From Brassica napus (Eukaryota > Streptophyta > Magnoliopsida > Brassicales > Brassicaceae), in NCBI RefSeq assembly GCF_020379485.1, contig NC_063439.1, positions 22,196,098 to 22,260,097 of the forward strand: DNA of 64,000 nucleotides, given 5' to 3'. Shown here piece by piece: positions 11,767-21,817 of the stretch (its first letter is position 1; every line of letters begins with the position of its first letter). The notes beneath the pieces are model-generated. The model searched no databases. It saw nothing but the letters and a program-made list of their open reading frames with translations, and was not told where the DNA came from. The translations under genes and the position numbers were made by a program.

Positions 11767-12915
11767 TCAACCTACTAAGACCCGCTTGAGTGCGGACTTC
11801 TGGTCAGTAGTCAATCTTGTGGGAAACTCAACATCGAACTTGATCTTTAGATCACCTTTGTTTCTTGGTTCTTTAGCTACTGGCATCCCTTCCCCTGGAA
11901 CCACATGCTCATGGCCAGGACTGATGATGTCAGTGACACCAACGGGTACGTTACGTCCATCAAGCGTGTTGATACTCACGGTTGTCCCACCTATAGCTTC
12001 TGCAAGCGTCACTCGTGTACTCGTGATGAGATCATTCCCATCTCTTTTAAACAAATCGTGAGGCTTCTCGTCGATCACAAACACCAAATCAGCAGGTAAC
12101 TGATTCACCGTCTCGTTTCCTTTGTCAGGAAACTTGATCTTGGTCCCTTTCTTCCATCCCGGTTTCACATCAATCGTCAGAACCTCTGTCTCTTGCCCTT
12201 GTCTCCTGTTCAAAGAAATAGCATTGATAAACTTGAAACTACGGAGAAGGGATCTTGTAAGTGTATTACCCGTTGGTGTCAATAAGGGATCTAGAGATCT
12301 TCATTTTCCTAGTTGATCCAGAGTAGAGCTCTTCAAGGGTACAAGGGAGTTTGCTCTCAACAGGTGGAGGTTTCTTAGGCACAGTGCCGTCGGTGTACGT
12401 TCTTCCTCCAAACATTCCTCCTCCGTCGGATTGAAACCTCATGGACCTTCCAGCTGATCCGAAATCAAAGGGGCTGCTTCCAAAGAACTCAGCAAATATG
12501 TCTTCTGCATTTCTCGGGTTATAACCACCGGCTCTTCCGTTGTTTCCAGTGCTCCCTGGAGGTGGCCTATCGCTTAATCCTTCTTCCCCGTATTGATCAT
12601 ATATAGCTCGCTTCTGGGGATCACTCAGTACCTGAAACATAAAATAAAGGATCAAAGGAATGAAAACGCAGGATGTTTTGGTTACATTTTACTTGTATCT
12701 CAAGAAACTCATTATTAGCCAAAGGATTGGATCTCATGAAACAACTTTACATCATAAGCCTCGGAGATCTGTTTGAATTTGGCTTCAGCTTCCAGTTTGG
12801 TGTTGGGGTTTTTGTCAGGATGCCATTTCATTGCCAACCTTCTGTAAGATTTCTTCAGATCATCCTCCGTTGCATTTCTGTTCACTTTCAATATGTTGTA
12901 ATAATCCAAACCCAT
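11767..12915 (-). CDS. Class II (B) J-domain co-chaperone (AT5G25530-like)
   Basis: Three exons, 12915-12751, 12631-12270 and 12205-11767, give 321 residues. The J domain covers residues 1-70 with the HPD triad at 32-34 (MKWHPDKNP). A Gly/Phe-rich linker follows ([18 protein letters not shown]). The C-terminal substrate-binding domains of the DNAJB1/Sis1 type include [36 protein letters not shown] and [20 protein letters not shown]. The zinc finger of class I DnaJ is absent. It would stimulate Hsp70 ATPase, probably in the cytosol, since no targeting sequence or HDEL is seen. The two GT-AG junctions keep the frame through [16 protein letters not shown]. Confidence 0.94.
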
Positions 12916-12999
12916 GTTTTTGTATATTCTATTTAAACTTTGTATTTGATCTTCCTATATAGAACAAACCAACCAAGAAAAAACAATCAGATCTTCAAT

Positions 13000-13480
13000 T
13001 ATCACCAATAGATGATGAACAAATGCGTATAACTAACTAGAACAAGAAGTAGAATCCTCTGTAGAAAGAGGAAAAACAAAAGATCACAGATGATCTTAAT
13101 TGCTATGGATCATATTATAAGCAGGTCTAAACAGACATGCAGAGAAATTCACGGAATCTATTTTCCTCCACTTTCTCACAACTTTATTTTTTCAAGGACG
13201 GACGTGTTTAGATGATTCTGATAATAGTACCCAGAGAGAGACCATAGGACCGCAAATGTAGCTAGCTGCACGTACGTTTATTAACTATATATTACATACC
13301 CACAGGCAAATAGCTAGAATTTGTGTTTAGATTCCATCCTTTGAACTTAAACATACTATATAACATTGACAGTATCAACAAACGTTTCAGGTTTACTCAA
13401 ATGATTAATGGATATAATCGTTTACATTGATAAATATTAGAATACGAAACAAAAATGAATGTAGCGAAGCCAACATACTA
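13000..13480. other. Spacer between the DnaJ and CID6 genes
   Basis: This stretch holds the presumed promoter and leader of the DnaJ gene (minus strand) and the 3' side of CID6. No terminal repeats or reading frames of interest were seen. Confidence 0.5.
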
Positions 13481-13799
13481 TATCACTTCATGAGTCTGTA
13501 GTATTGAGCAGCAAAAGAGGATAGTAAAGACTCATAAATGGGCAAAAGAGTAGAAAGGCTAATTGATTCATAGCTTTTGTCCACCATAAGAACAATCCCA
13601 ATTCTCAACACCCAAACTTGTAATATTCCAAAAAAAAAAATAGCTATACATTTTTGTACTCTCTCTCCCCAGGAAACAAAGCAGGGGAGGATGAGGAAAA
13701 CATAGAAAGAGATCTCTCCTAAGATAACCATCAAGCTTCATATGATATCATATCCATTGCAAGAAATTTATAATACTCCACATTTAAGGACTCATCAAA

Positions 13800-14402
13800 T
13801 CAGGAGGAAGACACAGGAGCTTTGAGGGTACCCGAGGATGTTGATGATGCGCTTGCTTCATTACTCACTTTCTTTTGTTCTGGAGCTGAGGAAGTTGAAG
13901 GCGTGATGGTTTCAGGTACATCGCCAATGTCCAGTGTGTCTGGAAGGTATTCTTGCGCTTCAGTACTGTAAATCTGGAGGAATGCAACACCAAAAGGTCT
14001 CATTATTACAAAGCTATTGCAGGGATGATGCAAGGTGAGTAGTGAATGAATTACCTCGAGCTGATTCAGCATTTCGATAGTTGCATCAAGATCACCATTG
14101 TTGGCCAAGTAGACATCACTGATAGACTCATGTGACAAATCAAAGAACGTGGCTGAAAGGTACTCAATTTCCATGTCCATCTCCAAATCCTCATCCCTCA
14201 ACTGCTTATCAGAGGAGTATGTTGTCTTTGGCATGTACATTTGAGAACCTTGGTCTCCATAACCATATGCTCCGTAGGGTTGGTACTGCACGTGATGTGT
14301 GGAAGCAGCAGCAGGCTTTGCAGAAGCAGAAGCACCCTCTCTTTTGGAGAGTGGTACGTAAGCTGCTGCGTGGGGATTCAATGCTGATCCTCCTGGCTTC
14401 AT
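13800..14402 (-). CDS. CID6: CID6-like PAM2/CUE protein (poly(A)-binding protein interactor)
   Basis: Coding exons 14402-14055 and 13973-13800 give 173 residues. The PAM2 motif at residues 8-18 (LNPHAAAYVPL) is the peptide that binds the MLLE/CTC domain of poly(A)-binding protein. A CUE-like ubiquitin-binding domain follows at about 75-115 (YLSATFFDLSHESISDVYL, DLDATIEMLNQLE). The C-terminus is Ser/Thr-rich and low in complexity. An intron in the 5'UTR (14869-14419) separates a leader exon ending at 14870 from the ATG exon. The gene lies between the DnaJ and LRR-extensin-like genes, as I remember for Arabidopsis CID6 (AT5G25540). Likely role is linking mRNA poly(A) tails to ubiquitin-related factors; the latter is inferred. 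Confidence 0.92.
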   Translation of the reverse strand: MKPGGSALNPHAAAYVPLSKREGASASAKPAAASTHHVQYQPYGAYGYGDQGSQMYMPKTTYSSDKQLRDEDLEMDMEIEYLSATFFDLSHESISDVYLANNGDLDATIEMLNQLEVIHSLLTLHHPCNSFVIMRPFGVAFLQIYSTEAQEYLPDTLDIGDVPETITPSTSSAPEQKKVSNEASASSTSSGTLKAPVSSS

Positions 14403-15378
14403 CGCTACGTGTTGTACTGAAACAAAGAAGAGATCAAACTGATTAATCCAATCATATAGTAAACTAAAAAACGATCCCAATCAGAAGAACAAATCCGAAT
14501 CAGAATGATTCGTTTCGTTTCCATACATTGATTGATCCACAAAGAGATAATCGTAACCGATATAAAACAAATCTCTGATAATATGATAAAGCTTCGCTTG
14601 TTCATCGCAACGTTCTAGGTCAAAATCAATCTAAAGGCATAGATACTACACATGGCTTCCTGGAAACGATTCTCGAATCAAACGCTATGTATTGCTGTTA
14701 CATGAACATAGATCGCGAGACTACATACACAGATATTGAAATTTTCTTCAGAAATTATATGATCTAGAGAAACTGATTCACAAATAAAACAGAAGCGAAC
14801 ACGAACAGGAGCGTCATCGTTGCGATCACGTCAACGGTGAAGCAGAGACGAGAGAGAAAACGAGCTTACCAGAAGAAGAAAGCAATCGAAGGCGTTGAAG
14901 AAGATCGAGAGACGATCGAAACTCTCAATAATGGACTTTTATTGTAAAGAAGAAGCGTTTACTTGAAGGTCGCATCATGGTAGGGTCTGTTTGGTGACGT
15001 TATTAACTTTATCCCTGACCCGGTTATTTCTCCAATAGTCATTCTCGTCCTCTCTGATATTTTCTCCGGAATGGTGACGTGTCTATTAATAACTGGCTGA
15101 CTCGTCGTATCTGTGTTTGAATAAAAAGAGAATACTAGATTTTGATCCGCGCTTAGCGCGGATTTTTTCGGTAAAAATAAAAGTTTAAATTGATTTTTAT
15201 TTTGTGTTCATATAAATTTTTTAAGATTAGAGTCATCATGATTTATATTGATGTGATCAAGCATCTGCGTTTTTGAAATTTGGTTGAAATGTTTTTAAAA
15301 ATGATGTTTGTTTGTTTAATAGTGTAGGAATTATGAAGTGTAAATATATATGTTGGTATTGGAAAGATTATTTCACAC

Positions 15379-15437
<59 letters not shown>

Positions 15438-15761
15438 CTATCAAAATATAAAAATATAAAAGCAAATATATAAAAGGGATTTAATCTATAGTTATTATAA
15501 AGCTATATTATTGCTTATATAAGATATACGATGGTGTTTTTCGGTAAGATAATAGTCTCATTTAGTTAAATATAAAGATTTGTCCAGGACCATACGATGG
15601 CATATTCTAAAAATATTCTTTATAGGTCCGATAAATAAACTCACATGCTGTTATAATAAACGCTGATGTCCTCTAAGTTGATAAGGTTTGTTATAATAAA
15701 TAGGATTAGGCCAAAACATAATAAAAGGAAATGGTCCAAACAACCTTTATAAGTAGATTTA

Positions 15762-16996
15762 CTAGATTTTGATCCGCGCTTAAGAAGCGCGGATTTGAAG
15801 TTTTTAATCTTTAATAAATTTTAAATCTAGTATAATATTTTTTGTTTCACATTATAACTATTGACTTTTAATGTTTTTATTATTCATTATTTTTTATAAT
15901 GTGAGATTTGTTTGAAATAGATTTAGAGATGATATGTATGTTTTTAGTAGTAAAGATATTCATTATTAAAAATATATTTTAATTATTGAACTGTATTAAC
16001 CAATGTTTTGAAAATCTGATCGGACTGTACGATCGAACCAGTTGGATCCTGACTCGCTCTTCTAACTGGTTCTGAGTTGTGCTAAAAACCGAATTTGAGT
16101 TAAATCGGACCTAGTTCAATATTAAATCCAGTTTTCGCAAATTCAAGTTAAAAAATAAAAAAATTGCAAATTTTAATAAGATTTCATCAAAATTTAATAT
16201 TGTTTTCTGCTACATATATAAATAAATTAGTTTTAATATTTAAATTTTTAATTTTATTTTTTATATCAGTTTTAAAATATAACATTGATATAATTTTATA
16301 TCTAAATTAATTTATAGTTATACTTACATATATATAGTGACTTAATTTAAAATTAATTAAAATTAAGCGGTTAAACGGATTAAACCGGTCTGACCATTGA
16401 CCCAGGTGCAATGTTTGAATCAGTGTCCTATTCGGTTTTCAAAACATTGTCATTAACACACAAGCTATCAATTTTAAATTAAAAATAAATTTTCCTCGCA
16501 TATATTTATATCATAGTTACAATTATCAATTTACATTATTATAAAACCAATTATTTTTAGTATTGATATAGTTTTCAATTTCAGATATTAAATTTGTGAT
16601 AACATTTCATAAAAAGAGTCAAGAAATACATGAATAACATATCACTTAAAAAGTGCAATGAACATTGTTAAGTTTGTAATACAAAGGTATGCATCATATG
16701 TTCGATAATCTATATGTTGGGTCCAAAAATATGTACATTAATATTAATCCGTTTGTTATGACTATTTCCTTAAGTTATTTTTTGTATTGAAAAAATAATA
16801 ATAAAATCTTTAGGTAAAATATCATTATTAGTTACAATATTTCTTTTTGTGCATTAAGTAAATTATGAGTTGATGTATGGAATATTACTTTGGCTTAAAA
16901 ATAGGCTGAATTATATGGTGTTAGTCTAACTAATAGGTCTAAACAACTTTGAATAAGTAAATTTTTTTAAGAATGCTTTCCTTTTAATAGTATAGA
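15762..16996 (-). mobile_element. Helitron (inner, 1235 bp) nested in a relative
   Basis: On the minus strand the 5' terminus at 16996 reads TCTATACTATTAAAAGGAAA. The 3' terminus at 15762 reads ATCAAAATCTAG behind a hairpin around 15773-15795. The flanking bases are A and T as expected. The interior is AT-rich and non-coding and contains a further inverted-repeat element at 16004-16452. Ends and 5' subterminal sequence match those of the outer Helitron, so both belong to one family. Confidence 0.85.
16004..16452. mobile_element. Inverted-repeat element inside the inner Helitron
   Basis: The left end reads CAATGTTTTGAAAATC. The right end, on the reverse strand, reads CAATGTTTTGAAAACCG. Internal motifs with GATCGGAC, AACCAGTT and TTAAACCGG resemble MITE-like repeats common in Brassicaceae. 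ATTAAC appears close to both ends but is not precisely adjacent on the right, so the target duplication and superfamily are uncertain. Confidence 0.45.
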
Positions 16997-17026
16997 TTAA
17001 AACTGTTTCCTTTTTAATAGAATAGA

Positions 17027-18201
17027 TGGAAAACCGTTAATATATACACTCTCTCGACGGTTCACTTTAAACCAGTCTCTAATATACCAAGACATCGACG
17101 GAGTTAAACCATTTATCCAAATTAAGAAACTAAATTAATAATTAATTAAATGATATTTTATCAGATCATGCTATGATTATCTGTAGTTCTGTACCAATTT
17201 ACATTACGACATCACTCGAAATTTAAGCACTAGAGTCAAATCAAATGAATTCATATTTTCTTCCTTGTTTACGAGTTTGCTGTTTTGGTATTTTCTTGAA
17301 CACTTTCCAAAGCACTTGCTCTTCGTTTTTTCAATTTCATTGACATGTAGGAGTATTACGTATCAATGTCATAGATAAGATAACCATGTCAATTCTGATT
17401 AACTAATAATTATAACCTAAATTTACGTTAAGTCACAGACACACAACTATGTTAAGCTCAATCATCACATATAAATATTACAATTTTCTTATTAAAATTA
17501 ATCAAGTACCCTAGAGTCCTATATAAGTTCGAGTCAGCAAAAAGTAATATCAAGGTTAACTAGACATTTTTTTAGCAAAAGAAAAAAAAAAGGTTAACTA
17601 GACATTTCCACGGATTTTTATATCAAGGATGACAGTAAAAAAAAAAAAAGTAAGCGGTAGCCAGTACCTTAACGATAAACAAACCCCTGAGTTTAATCCC
17701 TAAAAACTAGCATCATCACATACTATATGTGTATTTTTAACTCGGCTTTCGTTAAACTTGGGTTACTTGGACGCTAAACTAGTGGTATGATTTTCATTTC
17801 ACATTTGCCAAGTCAATTCCAAATAATAGGATTAATTTAAAAATCTTTTTATTTAGTTATTGATCATTACACTAACAGAATAATAATGAAAGACAATATA
17901 CCGTTTTTTATGTTCTCATTAAAAAAACAATACAGCCTTCGGACATCTGGGTCAACGCCAACGATGTAATAGGAAAAAGATTTGACAATCTACTAATGAC
18001 TAATCAAACATCTAAAAATAGCGATGCATATAATGTTTTACTCCACTCTCACATCTAATAATAAGAACCTGTAGCATTCACTGCTAATCTTTCTCTTTCA
18101 CAGACTTAAATCAACAACTAAAACAAAACAGAAAAATAACGAAAGAAGAGGAAGCAGAAGAAGAAGAGTGAATTAACAAAACTAAACACCATTACACTGT
18201 G
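17027..18201. other. Intergenic and promoter region upstream of the LRR-extensin-like gene
   Basis: AT-rich, with no gene seen. It includes a small A-tailed insertion with 17-bp duplication (17553-17607). The last 150 bp are the presumed leader, rich in AAC and GAAGAAG. Confidence 0.5.
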
Positions 18202-19461
18202 ATGAGGATCTTTCAACCGACCCTATTATCGTTCGCCGCGACCATCATCTTATTTTACATATCGCCCGTCGCAACCGCTTCTTATAGTGGGTCCCGGCAA
18301 CTTCTTTACGTCCGAGACGACCCAATAACGATACCTCCATACTTCGTCTTCGAAAACGTACGGCTCGAGAGAGCTTACGTGGCGTTACAAGCGTGGAAGC
18401 GGACCATGATCTCTGACCCGTGGAATCTAACGTTAAACTGGTTCGGACCCCGTGTGTGCGACTACAACGGAGTGGTATGCTCTGAATCCCTCGACGACCC
18501 TTCCATCAACAAAACTGTCTCCGGCGTCGATCTGAACCATGGAGATATCGCCGGTCATCTTCCGGAAGAGCTTGGTCTCCTCACAGACATTGCTCTGTTT
18601 CACGTCAACTCGAACCGGTTCTGTGGGACCCTCCCACTCGGGTTTTCGCAGCTGAGTCTCCTTTTCGAGCTTGATCTCAGCAATAACCGGTTCGCTGGTA
18701 AATTCCCGGAATTGGTTATCGGTTTACCGAAACTAAAGTACCTTGATCTCCGGTACAACGAATTTGAAGGGGGATTACCAGAATCTCTATTCGAAAAAGA
18801 CCTTGACGCTTTGTTTCTGAATAGTAACCGGTTCACTAGTAAAATCCCGGTTAACATGGGGAGTTCCCCGGTATCGGTTCTAGTTTTGGCGTCAAACCGG
18901 TTTGACGGATGTATACCGACGAGTTTCAGCAAGATGGGTAAGACTCTGAACGAGATCATCCTGATGGATAACGGTTTACAGTCATGTCTACCCAATGACA
19001 TGGGGCTGCTTCAAAACGTCACCGTATTGGATATTAGTTACAACTCTCTTGTCGGAGAGTTGCCGGAGTCAATGGGTCAGATGGAGAGTCTAGAGGTGTT
19101 AAACGTAGAGCGTAACATGTTCTCCGGTGTAATACCGGAGGAGATCTGTTTGCTTAAGAATCTTAGAGAATTCATATACGGGTCTAACTACTTCACTGGA
19201 GAACCACCAACGTGTCGTTATCTAGAGACTTATAATAGCACGATGAACTGTCTCAAGGATGTGAAAGTGCAGAGGTCGACGACCGAGTGTAAGGTGTTTT
19301 TGTCGAAGCCTGTGGATTGTGACTCCTACAAGTGTAGTCCTGTCACTTCTTCGTGTGTTTGTCCAGGCCATCTTTCTCCTCCTCCACCTCAGATATCACC
19401 GTTTTCTCCGCCATCGGCGCCGTCTCTTCCACCAGCGCCGCAGCCGTCTCCGAGTGCTTAA
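18202..19461 (+). CDS. Secreted leucine-rich-repeat protein with short Pro-rich tail (LRX-like, AT5G25550-like)
   Basis: A single exon of 419 residues starting at ATG 18202; the GTG codon before it is not a start. Residues 1-27 form a signal peptide (LLSFAATIILFYISPVATA). Next come an N-terminal cap with paired Cys (NWFGPRVCDYNGVVC) and about ten extracellular LRRs of the plant LxGxIPxx type (HLPEELGLLTDIALFHVNSN, LPESMGQMESLEVLNVERN). Then a Cys-rich hinge (NCLKDV, CDSYKCSPVTSSCVCPG) and a 35-residue Pro-rich tail (SPPPPQISPFSPPSAPSLPP). It has the LRX ectodomain plan but lacks the long Ser-Pro extensin domain. It probably sits in the cell wall and may bind RALF peptides as LRX proteins do. 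The frame reopens after the TAA for ten codons. Confidence 0.92.
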   Translation: MRIFQPTLLSFAATIILFYISPVATASYSGSRQLLYVRDDPITIPPYFVFENVRLERAYVALQAWKRTMISDPWNLTLNWFGPRVCDYNGVVCSESLDDPSINKTVSGVDLNHGDIAGHLPEELGLLTDIALFHVNSNRFCGTLPLGFSQLSLLFELDLSNNRFAGKFPELVIGLPKLKYLDLRYNEFEGGLPESLFEKDLDALFLNSNRFTSKIPVNMGSSPVSVLVLASNRFDGCIPTSFSKMGKTLNEIILMDNGLQSCLPNDMGLLQNVTVLDISYNSLVGELPESMGQMESLEVLNVERNMFSGVIPEEICLLKNLREFIYGSNYFTGEPPTCRYLETYNSTMNCLKDVKVQRSTTECKVFLSKPVDCDSYKCSPVTSSCVCPGHLSPPPPQISPFSPPSAPSLPPAPQPSPSA

Positions 19462-20217
19462 CAGGCCGGCTCTTCCTCGCAGCCACCGGTGTGAACTGAT
19501 CGATCTATTGTAGAGACTAGAAAAGGGCATGTGTTGAAACGAGATTGTTTAGAGCCAGAGGGAATTTGTTTGAGACAGCAAGCTGCAAATCTATAGGACG
19601 AAGTGTAGGACTTGTCTCCTTTAATAGATTTTGCATGTGTGTGTTTATTTTTAACTTTACATAATTTTTTTTATTATATGATTCTTGTTTGTTAAGCCTT
19701 TTTCAGGTTCATTAATAAGAACGAACGGTGGCAACCATTTGACCGCACATATCACATGATCACCTCTTGTCCCCACCAAACTACTAACCTCATCATTAAA
19801 TTACAAAATATAAAAAAATCCATCTAAAACCACCCAAACTATATAATTCTACTTAATTATACCATTAAATTTCAACTCGTTTAATTTCTAAAAGTTTTAT
19901 AATGTTTACGTGATTTGTATGCTTAATGACACAAAATATTCAGAAAAAGTTGATACGTGTGACGTGTCTAGATCATAGAGATAAGCTTCATGTTTTGGAC
20001 CCTTTGTTTTTTGTGTGTAAATACGCAAACTAATTACAATCCAAATGTTCAAAAATTTTTAATTATTCAAAATTTCAAATTTGTCGCATAGCTCCGGAGT
20101 TTTTAAAATGGGCCAAGCCCAAAACACTCACACTCGTCTTCAAACAAATCGGCACCCTCACAGCAAAGTCACAAATACACTCACACTCGTCTTCGAAATA
20201 TCTCTCTAACAGCGATA
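19462..20217. other. Intergenic region between the LRX-like and AT5G25570-like genes
   Basis: No gene was seen. Two site II-type motifs lie near the right side: TGGGCC 20109-20114 and AGCCCA 20116-20121. A short direct repeat, CACTCACACTCGTCTTC, occurs at about 20126 and 20177 just before the ATG at 20218. In Arabidopsis, as I remember it, a CHY/RING zinc-finger gene (AT5G25560) lies here. No trace of it was found. Confidence 0.55.
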
Positions 20218-21075
20218 ATGGCGGAATCACCGGCGCAGAGTGGTGCGGAGCTGGTTCCTCAGCAAGCTGAATCGGATCTGGCATCTCTCGTATTCGGTTT
20301 GTTTCCTCCATTTTCCAGATATTCTTTTCATTCTTAAGCAACATTTGGAGACTGCCATAGGAATCAGTAGTTCCGTATTCATACTCCCTCATCGCAAAAA
20401 CTAATACAATTCGTTGTCAAAATCGAATGAAATGCTATACGATTTGGTATTTGAACCAGTTTGTGCATTATCGCTTGATCTAAATTCGAATTCGCGTTTC
20501 TTCTGGTGCTGAGATGTTTATTAGAAACCGCCATTGTTAGTTGCTTCTCTCGTAGATGAAAATAACTGTAGTGTAGGTGTGATACTATCGCCGTGGTCAA
20601 TGTTATTTTATTCATGGATTAGATCAGTGCTGGGACCGAGATTACAGGTTAATATTTTCTACGTTTCGTTTTGAACAATGTGTATAGAGGCTTTGTGTCC
20701 CGTTGGCTTTATACAAATAGCATTAGTAGACTGACGAGTACATGTTTTCTCAATCAATGGTCCCCTGATGCATTTCAATTTGGCAGAAATGTCACAGCAA
20801 GTTCAGATGGGGATGGAGAATATGCTCAAGTTGGTTAAGTAAGTATATTACCTAACTAGTGGATACTGCTGACTGCTCTTATTCATTACCTCTTTTTCTC
20901 TTCGTTGGAATTAAAACTATGCAGCGAGATCGATCAAAACTCTGTTGGAATAAAGGACGAGATTGAGAAATCAAAGGATTATGCAATGGAGAAGAAAAGA
21001 GTTCTCGAGGAAGAGAAAGAACAGTTCCAGAAAGCTGCTTACACCATCCTTGACATGCTAAGCAACCGAGGCTAG
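20218..21075 (+). CDS. Small coiled-coil protein of unknown function (AT5G25570-like)
   Basis: Three exons, 20218-20296, 20787-20838 and 20925-21075, give 93 residues. The reading starts MAESPAQSGAELVPQQAESD and continues through EMSQQVQMGMENMLKLV into a highly charged helical C-terminus (IKDEIEKSKDYAMEKKRVLE ... FQKAAYTILDMLSNRG). All junctions follow GT-AG and keep the frame (F|E, K|N). The heptad-like charge pattern suggests a coiled coil and a structural or scaffolding role. I recognise it only by position next to the LRX-like gene. No enzymatic motif is present. Confidence 0.75.
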
Positions 21076-21817
21076 CTAGATGCGGTACACTCAGATTTTA
21101 AACTCTCCTCTTTATCTTGACATGGAACTGCTAAATTCATTTTTATACCTAAAACGGTTCCTCATCTCTCATGTAGGAGGGGATGCATGCTCTATGGAAA
21201 GAAAGAAAAACTTCATCAGGTAAAAGAAATAATAGAAAATGTCCAAAAAAATCCACTTGGCTTGTATTTAGATTTGACTTTGCTATTACCATAAACTTTT
21301 AACACGGAGTGGTGAATTCAGAAAATACAAGTGGATGACTCTACAGTCACACACACACCTCATGATTAAGTATATTCGAATTGAACTTGAAGTGAAAGAT
21401 TAATAAACAACAATGAACAAATGTCCATCGGTTTGTTCAACATGTGGTATATAGTATAACAAATGTACAATGACCAGAGATGTTTGAGACCATACGGTTG
21501 CATAATTCGTATGGATACCACTTACATTATCAGGAATCAAACTATCTACGGTTCAAGACTAGTGAAAGAAAGGAATTGTACAGCTGTTCAACTACAATCT
21601 CGTCTCAGCAAAAGTAAAATACTAAAATTTTAAGAATTTAGGAATTGAAGGGAAAAAAATCAACCCTAGGATGGGTCGGGGGTAAAATAGTAAATTGCAG
21701 AAAGCATCCCCCCAGTGGCGGGAGAATTCTCCAAAAAAAATTCTCCATTTATTAATATTCCCACTCCCCACAAAGCCCTTTCATCCTCTCTCTCTCTCTC
21801 TCACTCACTCTCCGAAT

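Larger units (their letters stand above)
15135..17026 (-). mobile_element. Short non-autonomous Helitron (outer), split by a second Helitron
   Basis: On the minus strand the 5' end at 17026 reads TCTATTCTATTAAAAAGGAA. The 3' end at 15135 reads ATCAAAATCTAG after a GC-rich hairpin (CCGCGCTAAGCGCGG). The outer flanks fit insertion between A and T. About 30 bp inside its 5' end it is interrupted by the element at 15762-16996. Joining the flanks gives a 5' region that aligns with the 5' region of the inner element. A long (TA)n tract at 15382-15435 lies inside it. No Rep/Hel coding sequence is present. Without the inner element it is 657 bp. Confidence 0.8.
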
